Of a stretch of 64,000 bases of DNA, positions 45,030 to 58,300 are shown in pieces. The stretch lies in NCBI GenBank assembly GCA_904066235.2, contig CAJFCV020000001.1, positions 10,039,291 through 10,103,290 on the forward strand, written 5' to 3'. Positions within the stretch are counted from its first letter, which is position 1. The number at the start of each line of letters is the position of its first letter. The position numbers and the translations under genes are program-made. This DNA is from Bursaphelenchus xylophilus (taxonomy: Eukaryota; Nematoda; Chromadorea; Rhabditida; Aphelenchoididae). The notes below the pieces were generated by a model. That model saw only the letters and a program-made list of their open reading frames with translations, searched no databases and was not told the DNA's origin.

Positions 45030-46425
45030 TTAATTCGCGATGATGTCGACTTGATTGCTGAAATGGACGCAGTCATCGAAGGGTTTGATCGCTTTCACGG
45101 TGTTATCGCAGAACTCGGCGAACCTGGGCCAACCGATAGCAACTGTGGCCAATTTGGCAATACAACGGAGTTGTGGACGATGTTTGTAATACCCGTATGT
45201 TCCATCAACTCTGAAAACCATCATCAAAGCTCATTTCATTCAATTCTCATCAAAATCCTACGAGAGAAACACTTGACCCAACCTGAGTCAACTCTTTCTC
45301 TGGCTAAATTAATATCCAAAACTGACTTAAACCAATCAGATTGGATTCTGCAGATCGGGCACTTGACAATAAGTTCGTTGGCGAGCAGAGTTTTGCCACG
45401 CAGATGTTGCATATCGGCGTCATTGATGGCCGGGGCGTAGACTGGATACCCATAAGAGATCTGGCCTTCCACGCCGGTCCCGGTTAACCCCGCACACTCT
45501 TTGAATTCCCGACGAGGACGTTGACATTCGCGGTGATCGTCATGGCAATACACCTAAAATACGAAAAAAATTAATTTTTGGAATTTTTGACTTTTTTGCA
45601 CAGTGCAAAAATTAAAAATTTTTATTGCACTGTGCAGTCGAAATTTTTTTTTAGCACAGTGCATTCCATAACAAATTTTCTACTGCACAGTGCAACTCAA
45701 AATCAATTTTCTTTTATCGCACCGTGCAAAAGACAATGACTTTTCATTGCACAGTGCGCTAAACTTCGATAGTTTTTCTGCACCGTGCAAGTCAAAAAGA
45801 AGTCCCAACGAGAACTGACATGATCGAGATAGTCCAAGCACATGTGATGCAAGCCTTTTTCGATGTCCTTTTCCTCCACCACGTACTTTGTGAAGGGCTG
45901 TGCCAAGTTTCGGGTTCGCCAGGCGATCGCTTTACTTCCGCATTGGTCGGAGCATCGGGTCTAAACTCATATAAAGAGTCCATTTAGAACCTATCAAAAA
46001 AATCGATTACCATATCAAAGGGGGTGCTGAAATAATCGTGCTGAAACTTGCACTGCTGAAAGGCCAAGATCCCGCTGCCTCGAAGTAGATGGGCTTCTTC
46101 GGTAAATCGCTCAATTTCATCCTGAAAAATTCAATTATAAGTTGTTTTCAAGAACAACTTACCATCCTGTCAACGATAAAGTAAATGATCCCGATGTTGA
46201 TTAATGCCCATATTACGGTAATCAACGACTGAAAATAAAAATTTTCAAAAATTTTTGAAAACTTTGACGCTTTTATACCGGAAATTTCTGCACAGTGCAG
46301 TCATCAAAACTTTTACAGCTTCCAAAAAAACTTACATTAATCTTGATGATGAGCCGACAATTCTTCTTCCGACTTGATTTGAAGGCCAATTTGTCCAAAT
46401 CGACAATCTTTTTCGCCTTTGCCAT
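45030..46425 (-). CDS. Type II membrane Cys-rich protein, family unknown
   Basis: I do not recognise the family. Six exons, 46336-46425, 46163-46228, 46011-46121, 45820-45960, 45327-45553 and 45030-45210, sum to 272 codons. About 30 basic residues (MAKAKKIVDLDKLAFKSSRK) are followed by one hydrophobic helix (SLITVIWALINIGIIYFIV, about 31-49) and a long C-terminal domain with some 12 cysteines (TRCSDQCG, YCHDDHREC, FKECAG, KCPICR, LRCIAK, FCDN, DDCVHF). A positive N-terminus and Cys-rich C-terminus suggest a type II protein with a disulphide-bonded extracellular or lumenal domain. The 45554-45819 intron holds a GCACAGTGC array. Confidence 0.7.
45594..45790. repeat. GCACAGTGC array in the Cys-rich-protein gene intron
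   Basis: Seven palindromes (GCACAGTGC, GCACTGTGC and two GCACCGTGC) lie in under 200 bases, filling most of the intron. Another copy lies at 46289-46298 in the first intron of the same gene. Confidence 0.85.
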
Positions 46426-46599
46426 GATCACCGCCAAGTTCGAAGGTATCAATAATCAAAATGGCTTTATTTTCACCAAAAAAGCATTGGAAAAAATCTT
46501 TCAAAATTAAAACTCCTTTTCCAAATTTGTCAAATTTATTTTTCAAAATTATTGTCAACAATATTTATTTACTCGTTTTGGGATTAGATCCGTCAAATA

Positions 46600-46867
46600 T
46601 TAAGAATTGTAAATTATCCGTTTTGTGGTAGTTTTCAGGTAAACCAGGTGCATTAATTTCTGTATGAGTGGAGTGAGGTGGAGATCAGGTTGTGTTTTCA
46701 TCCGGGCTTTGTTGAAGTGGGATGGGAAGTTAAGGAAACCCTGAAAAAAATCAAAGAAATATATTACACTAGGCAAAAATTAGAAAAATCACGTGTCTAA
46801 AAGCAACTATCGGCTTTCCAACACCGTCAAAACTACTCTTCATATCTTCGTTTGCTTCGAAAGCCAT
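46600..46867 (-). CDS. Possible 71-residue protein
   Basis: Exons 46793-46867 and 46600-46740 join in phase 0 through a 52-base intron with a weak donor (CAC|GTGATT) and a good acceptor (TTTTTTTCAG) preceded by CTAGTGTAATATA, a motif seen before other acceptors here. The product begins MAFEANEDMKSSFDG and ends TTTKRIIYNS. No family is recognised. Alternatively, the second exon is untranslated sequence of the CSRNP gene upstream, whose stop is followed by a GTAAGG donor. Confidence 0.3.
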
Positions 46868-47117
46868 AAAAAATTATGTTTTGTTTTTACCCCAAAAACC
46901 TTCAAAATCGTCATGGATAACATAAAAAAATCTCTGAAAATCAAAGCCAACCGTCTAAATTGCTCTAAAAATTTTGCAACAACCACAACTTAACCTTAAT
47001 TTACTATTCCAACCCAATTTTATGCTCTAAAACCACTTGCAACACAATGCCAAATTTGGCGGGAAAACTAAACTTTAAAAAATTTTCCTCAAATTCCACT
47101 CCTTTCCCCTCCTTACT

Positions 47118-50100
47118 CTAATTGTTTCTTTTCATGATGCTTTCCATGGTTGGTTGCGGCACAGGGACCTCTGTGGAGGAGTTTCTGCTCTGAGTTGTTG
47201 TTGTCGTAGCCGAAAGACTTCTTCCGATTGAATTCTGAAGGTTCGAGGCCGTCAGGAACTTCTGTTTCCTCTCTTCCGAGGTCGAGTTCCTCTCGGTTTT
47301 GTCCGTCTTCTCGCTCGACTTTTCGCTGGCCGACTCTTCATTAATTCTAATGGCCGGTTTCTCCCTCTGACCTTGGGGCGATTTCTGAAAAGCGTCCAAA
47401 ACATTTCTGGCCAGATTGTGGTTGTACAGATTCTCCGGGAGGAACGGGTTCGTCGACTCGTTTTTGGGGCCATGTTCGGCGGAATCTTGTCGGAAAGCGG
47501 CCGAAATATCTTCAAAGACTCCGGTCCGAAGCAGAAATGGGTTCTGCTGTTCGTTCTGATTCTCGTCCATCGAACTGGCAAAAACATCTCGGCTGATATC
47601 AAAGCTATATTCTTGATCTCTGACCGGTATTTCGTCCGGGAATTCCATTGATTCCGGGTAAAACAAGTCACTGTTGTTTCGTTTTTGTTCCGGTTCTTCT
47701 TCGTCCTCTTCATGCAACCGTTTTCTGACGCTGCGATCCGGCGAAATCTTCGCTTCCTGAGGCGATTCTTCTTTCTGAAAATCAAAGATAAATACCATGC
47801 TAAATTCGGAGTTGGACGATTGGGGAAACCGAAAAGTATTATTTTTCTTCGATGCAAGTGGATAATCGAGGTTGCTGATTTCGAAAATTACATTCATTTT
47901 TTTGATAGTTACTTTTTTCCGTAGTACTGTAAAGCAGTTTTTTTTAACTTTTTTTCACAAATACTCGATTTGAGGGGGTTTCGATGGTGTTGATTTCGAA
48001 AATCTTATGCATTTTTTTCTGATTTGAAAGCAGCACAATCGAAAACCCCCAAATAAAGTACTTGTGAAAAAATTAAATAGATTACTAGTTTACAGTACTA
48101 CTTAAGGAAAAAAGTAACTATCAAAAAAATGAATGTCATTTTCGAAATCAGCACCCTCAATTATCCTCATTTCGACACTTGCGTCGAAGAAAAATAATAC
48201 TTTTCGGTTTCCCCAATCGCCCTTTCCCCCATCCCCAATCGTCCCAGTTCCTGCCAAATTCTTCACACTTCACTACACACTACCATCCAAACTTTTTCTT
48301 ACACTCACCTTTTCCCTCCTCGATTCTTCAAGTTGCTTTGCCGTTGATGGTCCACTGGAGCTTCTGAAGACATGATCCTTGCCTTTTCGCATCTGAACCT
48401 TCACGATTGGTCGATCCGGCAGACTTCTTCGCTGTGGCGGTGCATTTGCTCGTTGTTCTTCACTGAATTTCATTTTCTCGACCTCTTTTTGAAGTTTGGC
48501 GATAGTGTCCACTAATCCAGAAATGGTCCGTTGTTGGCTGTCGAAGCGTTCCTGCGTTTCATGCTGATGTTTACGGATGATCAGAGACATGGCTTCCATG
48601 CAGAGGTAGTTTTGGACATCCTAAAAAGTAGTTTAATATAAGAAAAATCAAAAATTTATATCATCCATGGCATGTGTAATATAATAAAATTATTATAAAT
48701 AGCTTCAAGTTCAAGATAGAGACAAACAAACTTCTGCAGCGACTCATTATGACTTACTCTTTGATGTTGAGTCATCATGGGGAAGGAGGTCCGTTCTCTT
48801 TGTTGCTCTTGGAGCTGAAGTCTCCTTTGTGTATCGGTCTCTGGATCAGACGGGATAGATGAGCAAGCGCTTGGTTCTCTCAACGCATGCCTTGTGGGTC
48901 CATGAGCTCTTCCCAGCATTGGTCTTTCCCTTGTAATCGAACCTCTAGCATGGCTGAATCCAGACGGACCGGGTCGATCCATGGCCGGTCTTGGACCTGT
49001 TGAAACTTGATCAAATCTCGACGGGCTTGGCCTCTCCGACAATTCACTTGGCCCATGTTGTTGGTAGGTCAATCCAGAACTTCCTGGCTGCCCAATTTCC
49101 ATGTTCAGACCCAGTTCCGCACTGATTAATCTTGTAGTTTGCGACAGTGATAATGGATCGTAGATGGCGGGTTCTGCCTCAAACCTCGCTTCTTTTGCTG
49201 GAATTCCCGATGCCGTTCCACTTGATAGCTCTCGTTTCGAGCCCGGGGATAGAGTTGAGGCTACACTTGGCGTCTGAGGAGTCGATATTACACTTGATGG
49301 CTGAGGTCGGTTCTCTGGACTGGAACTAAAAAAATCAGCGAATTGTGGGCTTTAAAACACAGAAAAAAACGTGCAAAGTTAGTAGAAGCTGCAGGAAATA
49401 AAAAAAAGTCAACGAAAACAACAAAAAAAACACACAAATTATTATCCACCCCGACTAAACAACATAAAAATCACTTCCGAAACAGCAAACCCCACTTTTC
49501 TACAAACTCGGCAACAGAATTATACTATTTTCTTTTAGCATTTACTAAGTACAACACATTTACAACGTTAAATTCAAATAGAAACCGAGAATTTGTTAAA
49601 TATTAATGAAAAATTGTAAAATAAGAGGTCAGAAAGAGGGTTTTTAGATCCAAAAAAAAAGGCTGGAGAAGCTACTGACGGGGGCGAACGTAAAGAAATT
49701 AGGTTATGACATATTACACATGGCATTTATTTGTTTTTCTATTCTAGGTTAGTACCTTTGGGCGGGTTGATGAAACGACGGACTTGACGGCTTTCTCTTG
49801 CGTAATGTGACGTTTTCAAAGCTTGAAGATACTGAAAACATCATGTTAATTCACCTCTCACCATTTTGGAGCAGTCCGAACCGAGCGAATTCCATTCTAA
49901 AGACCCCATAAAATCCGTCATCATGACGTCATTAATCTATTTGTCAACAAGCAAAGGCTTGGAATAATTTACCTGGCAATCACAAATTTTGACTTTAATT
50001 TTTCCAAAATCTATTTCCAAACTCTAAAATAAAACATGTCATCCTGACGGATTTTCTAGAGTCTCCACAAAAATGACAGGCCTCGATCCGAGATCAAAAA

Positions 50101-52356
50101 AAAAACAAATAAAATAAAATCTACCTGTTGGGAGAGAGCTGAATTGAGTGGTGATTTTGGTTTTGAGCTTCATTTCTTCCTGATTTCCCTGCTTTTCCAG
50201 ATTTCCCGTACTCTTTGATGGCTTCAAAACTCCTTTGAGTAAAGTTCCCGGTGTGGGTTGTCTTTTGATTCCCTTTCCTCTTCTCGGATTTTGTGCCAAC
50301 ACTTCTGCTCGATGTTTATTCACTCGCTCAGCGTTGAATTCATCTCGTCCCGAGGGATTCCCACAGGTTTCCGAGGTGCATGTGCATGGGAAATTGGGGC
50401 GATCAACTTGACATTCAATGTTTGAGAGGGCGCACAGGCAAGTCTGGGAGTTGCACTTGCCCTCAGGGCATTGACAGCCACAGGAATCGCGCGATTGGAG
50501 GATTTCTTGGCATTCCTCGGTGATCGGCTAAAGTAATATAAATTAACCTAAAAATCGAACAGCAAAACAATTTTTAAAGCCTCCCTTACATATTCATATT
50601 GTATATTGGCCTCTTTGGCCAAGGCTTCCCGTAATTTGTTGTCCAAATGTTGAAAGACTGCAGGATCATAACTAATCTCACTAGTGCCAGAACTGGACGG
50701 TTCGTCTGCCGTTCGTCGTCTCGACCTTAACGACTCGGCACGAGCAGGTCGCTTTATGATGTGGATGTATTTCATACTCTAAAAATTGAACAAAGACATC
50801 AAGTTTTCGAAAACTGCCTAGTATAATATAAAAATTCTTACCTTTTCAAGTTGTGAAACACTCTGATGTTTCCCACAACTATACTGCTTGTAATCCCTGT
50901 GAGTTTGCGCCATTCCAATGGGGATTCCGCCGTGCGGAGGCACTGTATCAAAGCTGCATGAGAGATCGAAATAATATACATCAACATGGTGAAATTTGAC
51001 TTTCTTTGGCCCTGGTCGGGCAGATTCTGGCCTTGCCGACGGGTTCACATCTCCAAGAGCTGGCTGCGATGTAGATGCGACCCTAAAACACCAAGAATGC
51101 TATCAAAACTATATTATCCATAACGAAAATTGATATTAAAGACGAGTCACAGCCTAAAATCGCAACAAAAAAAGTAAACACTCACTCAGCATTCTCAATT
51201 CTGTCCTGTCCTAGATCAAAGTTCATATTCTCATCTCTCGACTGTACATTTTCCATGACATTTCCTGAGGACTGTTGGTTTTCCTGATGGACAAACACGG
51301 GAAGTGGCTCATCCTCGTCCGAAATTTTTTCGGTCTGATCCTGGGAAGGGTTCGAAGTGAATGACGTGAATTTCCGGTTCATCTTCACATTCCCCACCGA
51401 GCTCACACTCACGGAAGAGCAAGAGGGCAGATCGGGCAGATTGGAACGCTGCGAAGGCGCAGGCGAATAGTAACCCGGAGGAGTGTTTAGGGGAGAATTC
51501 GGTGCAAGATGGTCCCTTGAGACACGACGTGGGGCTAAAATTTAAAAAAATATATATATATTACACTTGGCTGTGTGACCCTAATCGACTAAAATGTCTA
51601 AATTCAGAATAAAATTTCAGAAATCGCGACAAACTTACATCTTCTTAGAGGTATAGGAGTAGATGCTTGCTCTTCCAGCATATTTTGTGTCTCCATTGTC
51701 GCTGATGCCCGTATTTCCTCCCTTGAAAGTCCTCGATGTAATTGTGGTCGGACCTCATCTTCTGGATCAACTCGTGCCCGTTTACCCGCTTCATCTTCAA
51801 CAACTCGACTTGTTGATGGGCAAGGAGTAGTTTGAGGTGAATGGGAGCGCTGAAACATCGCCAAATTGAAGGTTTGTTGTCATATGATACCTACTATAAG
51901 ATAATCGTAAGACTTAAATTGTAGTTCCCGCAATAGTAGAAATTGTATTTGAACCGTTTTTTTCTAGACTTGTTGAACTTGCGCAATTCGAGAAAACTAC
52001 AATCTAAATGCCTACTAGTAATAATATGAAAACACTTCCAAGTTAAAGGCCCATTACTATTACTTCTAATCAAAAAAGGTCAGTTCTACGGTTCTGATAG
52101 AAGGCTTAGGATATTTACGGTCCTTGCAACCCAATAACACATCGCTGAGGCATCAAAAATCACGCGAAAACATCAGCTGATATTAAACATGACCTTGAAC
52201 ATAGAAAGCGCATTCAAAAAGGTTTTTGATATCTAAATTGAAAAAGACACAAAATAAAAGCTGGCTGACCTTTTGTGGGCTGATCTTCACAGCATTTGAC
52301 AGGGTTTGGACACGGGTTGTGGAAGGTTTGGGCGTCCCATCATCCCGTTTTTCCAT
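47118..52356 (-). CDS. CSRNP/AXUD1-family nuclear protein
   Basis: Cysteine/serine-rich nuclear proteins (AXUD1 family) are DNA-binding transcriptional regulators. Ten exons, 52270-52356, 51639-51849, 51186-51534, 50842-51082, 50590-50778, 50125-50527, 49756-49831, 48758-49325, 48309-48620 and 47118-47774, sum to 1,031 codons. The family core starts near residue 250 with KKVKFHHVDVYYFD and FDTVPPHGGIPIGMAQTHRD. It continues with the Cys cluster DSCGCQCPEGKCNSQTC, CALSNIECQVDRPNFPCTC and CGNPSGRDEFNAERVNKH. N- and C-terminal parts are Ser/Pro/Gln-rich and disordered, with a short coiled coil in exon 9. It is longer than the vertebrate proteins. The start is the first ATG in the open 5' frame, and the true mRNA start may lie further up. 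A large palindrome fills intron 9. Confidence 0.88.
47817..48219. repeat. 403-bp near-palindrome in CSRNP intron 9
   Basis: The ends are CGATTGGGGAAACCGAAAAG and its complement. Pairing runs through TCTTCGATGCAAGTGGATAA / TCATTTCGACACTTGCGTCG-like segments to a short centre, so each arm is close to 190 bases with a few mismatches. The arms are similar enough that the same peptide is readable on both strands. No obvious target duplication is visible. Confidence 0.8.
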
Positions 52357-55300
52357 GAGATCGGCCAAGGCTTGGGTTGGGGCCCGCTGAAGTCTTCAAC
52401 CGCTCCGCTGTGGACCGGAGGGCCAGGCACACGGCACTACAAAAAAGAGATTGCTATCCGTTGGTATTCAAGGCACCTTCCACCGACCAAAAACCGGCTG
52501 GAATGGCGCGGAAACACGATACTTTACGGATAACACGGAAATGCGGGAAGAAAGGGTTGATTTAATTATGGACTAAATAATGGGAGACGTGAAAATGATG
52601 TTATTCCACTGGCGACGTCAGGCCGCCGAGAGAGGCCGAAAAAATTGGGCGCGAGGGAAGGGAAAGGGGCTCGGCGCGAGCTGCCCTCGAGACGCGCAGT
52701 CTGCAGAAGGGAATTGGCGGCAGGATTGATTACAACGCCGCCAAATGGTGATAAATAAGTACAATGAGAATAAGCTGATCGTAAACCAAACAAGATGATC
52801 CCAAATAAATCGTCTAATTTTAGACGCTACTCTAAAAAATTGATAAAAAATATTGTAAAACAAGCATGTTTGCAAAAGACGAGGATAATCTGAGAAGGAG
52901 AAAACTTCCAAAAACCCCTTGAAAGTCCGTGTCCTCGTGCCAACAGCGGGAATGTCGGATAAAAAGGTGCGAAAGATGTAGTCGGATATATTATATTATA
53001 CATGAGAGTTAGTGTGAAGACGCTTCGAATTTCGACTCAATCCCAGCCCGCAGCATGGCGCAGTAGCCTGCGGAACGGTCCCACGCCCTTTGCCGATAAT
53101 ATTATAATATTAAATGTTTGGGTAAACAGAGGCGGCCGAGAGAGCGGCCGTTGCAACGAAATGACAACATCCGGGGATTCTTTTTTTGTTTTCTGCCGAC
53201 TGAAATTTCCGCCCTTACGTAATAACCGTTTCCCCTCCGAAACCCGACACCCTGCAGTCCGAAATGCCCGCAGACCAGGCTCTCCGAGGCCAAAGATTAC
53301 CCAAATTCCCGGCTCTGAGATTGCACCTGACTGTTGGCGGATCATCGAACAAAGTTTGGTATTTTCGGAAGATCAAACAAGTTTTTGGGGCGAAACGGAC
53401 AGTACATTGTGTACTCAGGGAAACATTAATAATAAAGATGAAATTCGGATGAAAAATGTCATCCGGCTTTGAGAGAAAATATCGAAAATTATATTATACA
53501 TGATGCAAAACAAAATAATTTGCAAATATTTGGATTACCACCCTCCAAAAGGGTTAAACTACGATCAAAAATCTGGAAAATAACTAACCACTTCCTCAAT
53601 TACGTATTTTATTCGAGAAACCGTCATCGATGCGATAAATCAAACCCTTATAAAAGAGTGATTACGATTGTTAGTCAATTGTGAACTCTAAGCGTAGAAA
53701 AAGACACGTCATTTTGTTATCGGGTTGGTTAATGACGTCATTTTTAATCTCATAGAATGCCTCAGAGGGGAAAGTCGAAATCCTAAATGAACCGCACCGT
53801 GCGGATAAAAAAATCGAATCTTTGCACTGTTCATGGAAATAAAATTGAAGATGCACAGTGCAAAAAACGAAAATTGGAAAACCGCACTGTGCAGTGAAAA
53901 ATTCGAAACAAAAATTTTCCTGCACCGTGCAGCTAAAAAATTTTTTTTTAGCGCACAGTGCAGAAATTTAATTTTAGTTTTTACACCGTGCAGTCGAAAA
54001 ATTAGTTAAAATTTTCGACCGCACAGTGCAAAACACATAGCAATGCATCAAATGACTAGGAAACACGTAGAATGGCTGGTTTAATGACGTCGGCGACACG
54101 AGGTTTCAATCGAACTACCACTTGTAGCCCAACTACTTGTAATAAGACGAGAATTTATGGAAAACTTGAGCCCTCACGTCATTTTGGCTCGAATTACAAC
54201 TTTGAATTCGATCTTTTCAGTCCAAAAAACTCTCGTAAAAACAATGGCCTTCACATTACAATGTAGTTTTAGATTGTAATAATACATTTAGGCCACAATA
54301 AGAGGTCCAAATCGCGGCTCAAAGTATAAACACACGTGCACAATTACAAATGCGAGGGCCTCGGGACCGCTTGTATGTAATCCCCTACTAAATATAACAC
54401 ACAAAATGGGGAATAAAAACATTTAACGGCGGCTAAAAAACAAACGAATTGGTTATGGACATTCAAAAAAGATAACGTGCACTGTGCATTCATGATGTTT
54501 GGAGGGCTCAAAAACATGGTGTAATAGTAGTGGTGGGGATTACAATGCCGATTATTGGGGTTTACAATGGTCATTGAGGAGTGAGCAGTAAAAAAATCGT
54601 GGTCTCAGATATTACACTAGACTTGGGTGTAAAACTGGAGGAATGAGTCTAATCCAAACCGGTTGGGTACGATTTTTTGACTGAGAACGGTCTATAAGGA
54701 ATCTATAGGCAATGTTTTACCTTTAGGAGAAATTATGTGGATGAAAAATTAGATGATCATTTGGTAAAAAAAAACGTAGTTTAGGTGACATTTCTATGCA
54801 AGTTTTGCTTCAAATGACCATAAATGTTTTTTAGAGTGACTTAAATTTCGATTTTGCTACTTGGGACATTACAATATAATGCACTCGATATCAAAATATT
54901 ACACTTGACATCAAGCCCAATGCAAACCAAAGTTTTGACCAAAAGTCTGCTTAAAGTCCTCTCAAACTTTCTAAAAACAAAGTCTCCCCTCATCGCATCA
55001 AACAACACATGTACACATCAATAAACAAGCGAAATGTCTCTTACGTAGATCTTTTCCTGGCCTTGGTCTGAAGCACGTGTCTTAAGATCCTCAACACTAA
55101 CCACCCCTCGCATGTAGACGTCTACGTAGAGGATCAGAAAACCCCCACTGCAATTAAAAACATCCGAAATACGCACATTTCCCCCCAAAATAGGCATTGA
55201 ATTATAAGCGCAGTTTCTGGGATTTGCGCATGCCCTGAGGGCCTTTTTGTTCCCTTGTCTCGAACAACGTTCCTTCACGTCTTTTTCCGCTTCCCCAATT

Positions 55301-58300
55301 TATTCCCGGCCTCTTTTTTTCGCGTGAAAATTCACGTCAAAACACGGCGTTCCAAACGAATTTCTTTATTCCCCGTTCTCTCTCCATTTGCCCTCCGGAA
55401 AAGAATAAAAAGGAAGCAGAAATCTTGGGAATGACAACTTACTGAGTTCACGTTATAATAGTGCATAAGATCGGGAAGAAAATCCATGCCAAGAGGCTTC
55501 TTTTGGCTACCATAATTTGAGAAACCAAGATTTTTTGATTAAAAACATTTTAAAATGCCGTTTCAGTCGCATAAAATGTGTACATAAAGAACACACTTGT
55601 CTAGAAAAATATGTCTAGGAGTCTATTTCGGGATTTTTATATTATTATGACACAAAAACAATGTTGTCATCAAAAAAATTCCTTCTCACAAAACGGAAAT
55701 TTACAAAAATTTGTGGCCAAAAATTTGGAAAGAAGTACGTCTGGTGACTGTTGACGCAATGTAATATTCGATGAGTGCCTGTTTTAACCGGAACGTCACA
55801 TTTCTCAAGAGTTTTTGGAGGAAAAAGGGCACTAATATGGGCATGACTGTAAAATGAGGTAAATGGAAGAAAGTGGAGCTAATTTTAAAAACTTGTTATG
55901 ATCTTCGGCATCTAAGGATACGCAAACTTTAAGATTGAAAACAAATTTTTTTGAAAAGCAAATTTTCTGCATAGCGCGGTTCAAAATTCCGGAAAAATTG
56001 TAAAAAATGAAAATTTACAACGCATTTTTTTTACTTTAGACTCTCAAATCTAGACGGTTTTGTTCTCTCTAACATTCCGCAAAAAATTTTAAGATTGAAT
56101 ATCCAAAATTTCAACATCACCACATCATCTCTAGACATATATTTTCACGAAAATAATATATTTTGACCAAATCCAGCCCGTTGCCCCAAAATATATTCCC
56201 AGCCTAATCGCTGGTGTCAGAATCCCCAATTGCCCGTCTAATTCGAGGTACCCGGAAGTGGGATTAATCCCATTTTCTAACATCATCACCAACTTCCGCA
56301 CCCCAGTGGAATGGATTTGTTACGGATTATATTCAATTTTAATCAAAGTTTATGGAAAATTTAATTATAACACACTCTTAATATTCAACAAAATGTCATC
56401 GAAGATAAGGAAATTGAGAAGAAACAAATTTTTTATTACTCCGAAATCATAAATTATGGGCAAAAAACCCCGAATTTTGACCGTTTATCGCTTGCTGAAA
56501 TTGGTCACATATTTAGATTAGGACTTTTAAGACATATCAGAATGTCTGAGCTGGCCTTTGCGGAAGTCATCAAGATATTTAGCTCGGAAGTTGAGAAAAC
56601 CGCCCAAAAACAAGTGAAATTTTTGGGCGATTTTAATCTTATAAAATTCAATAGTTGTTACAAGACATTGCTACAATATTTCCTCTAAAACCCACCTTTT
56701 TCTATGCGGAATCCACGGATAAATAGACAAAAAATCCCTTTTTACGTCTGGCAGACCCTCTTATTCTCGCGTGTTCTCTCAAAAAAAGGCCAGTATCTCC
56801 GCTGCCAGTGTAAAAAAAGACCTCAAACTTTCAGGTTAATATACCCAAGTTACTGTAACATAAAACTTTACTGTTAAAGTAATTTTCTCAACTCATTTTG
56901 AGTAATGTATAGTAAAAAAACGTCTGAAAACTAATAAATTCCATGGATAACATATCACACGTTCTCGATGAGATCAAGAAACAAGCTGTTAAGCTTGTGT
57001 CAAACCCGATCGAATCTAAAGTAAAGTAAGGTCAGTTCAAAATAAAACGAAATCGATTGAGAAATGCTTCAGGTTGACATCACTTCGGCTGAACATTGTA
57101 ATCTTAACTATTTAATGGGAATTACAAGGTCGTCTATTAAATTAAATACACATAAATGTTGTAGTAAGTGTGTTCAGATTGATTAGACAACACTTCGTAC
57201 GTTTTGGAAAAACTGTACAAACTCGTGTCTGACTGCGTTTATTTTTTATTTTTAAAAAGCGAAGGGAAGCGGAAAATAAAAAAAAAATCGGAGAAATTGA
57301 GATTTTAAAGGTTTTATGGAATGAATTTTACATTTTTCCTACCTAAATGTATGTTACAGTACCTCAAACGTAGCTCTTTGTTATTCTTCAAAGTTTGAAT
57401 ACATAGGTTAATCTAGGCCATGTTTTTATCACTGAAAATTTTAGCTCTTACATTGCGGCCGCAGCGAAGATATTCGTTCTTTCATGAGAGAACCCGCAAG
57501 ATGGAGAGAGTCGGCCAGACAAAAAACGTTTTTTGATTATATCTCCGCGAATTTCGCTCGGAGAAAGATGACTTTTTGCACAAATATTATACTGCTCCCT
57601 CATAAACCACGCCAATTTTATCATACCCAAAATTGCAAAAGAAATCTTTTACTTTTTTTGCCAACTTCCGACCTAAAAATCTCAATCATTTCTACAAAGC
57701 GCAAGCTAAAACTTCCAGACATGCCATCTAAACTCATGATCTAAATTTGCGCCAATTTCCAGCCAAATCGAATAGCCCTGCCATATGCACTTTGCTTATT
57801 AATTATGACGCTTCGGGCGCTATTCTCGGAACGTTTCCATGCCCAAGTTTGAAAAGTCCAAAGGAGCAAAAAACGGTGCAGAGAGACAGAATGCGCTCTC
57901 GACATTCTCACATCATTTCTGTCAATTCTTTTGCAAAAACTCGCTTTTTTGGGACTCCTCTTTATTCCTTTTTTGTCTGGAGTGGAAAAAAACACAATGA
58001 CCTATGGAAGACGATACATCACGATGGTGGTGAAAACAAAAATTTTTGGGTGAGAAAATGCGGTTAAAAACTAAAAAATAAAAAATTTTCACAAGTTTTT
58101 TCGCTTTTTTGTTAGAAAATATGAAAATTCGGTCAAAAATTCTTTAATTTTTGTAGTAAATCTATTTTACAAACAAGATGATTTAGATCTCACTTTAAGG
58201 CATTTTTTGGCAAAAATTAAAACTTTAGCACAGTGCAAGTAACCCCCAAAATTTTAAACCGCCTTATGCAGCATTATCGAATAGTAAAGCATAATTTTTA

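Noticed and set aside
53002..53472. 156-codon open frame on plus
   Set aside because: No recognisable domain, no splice partners, and mixed low-grade composition. The opposite strand is also open over much of it, as expected by chance in a GC-richer patch.
55018..55278. 86-codon minus frame with six cysteines
   Set aside because: No signal peptide or clear splice partner. It could be an exon, but the sequence gives no support.
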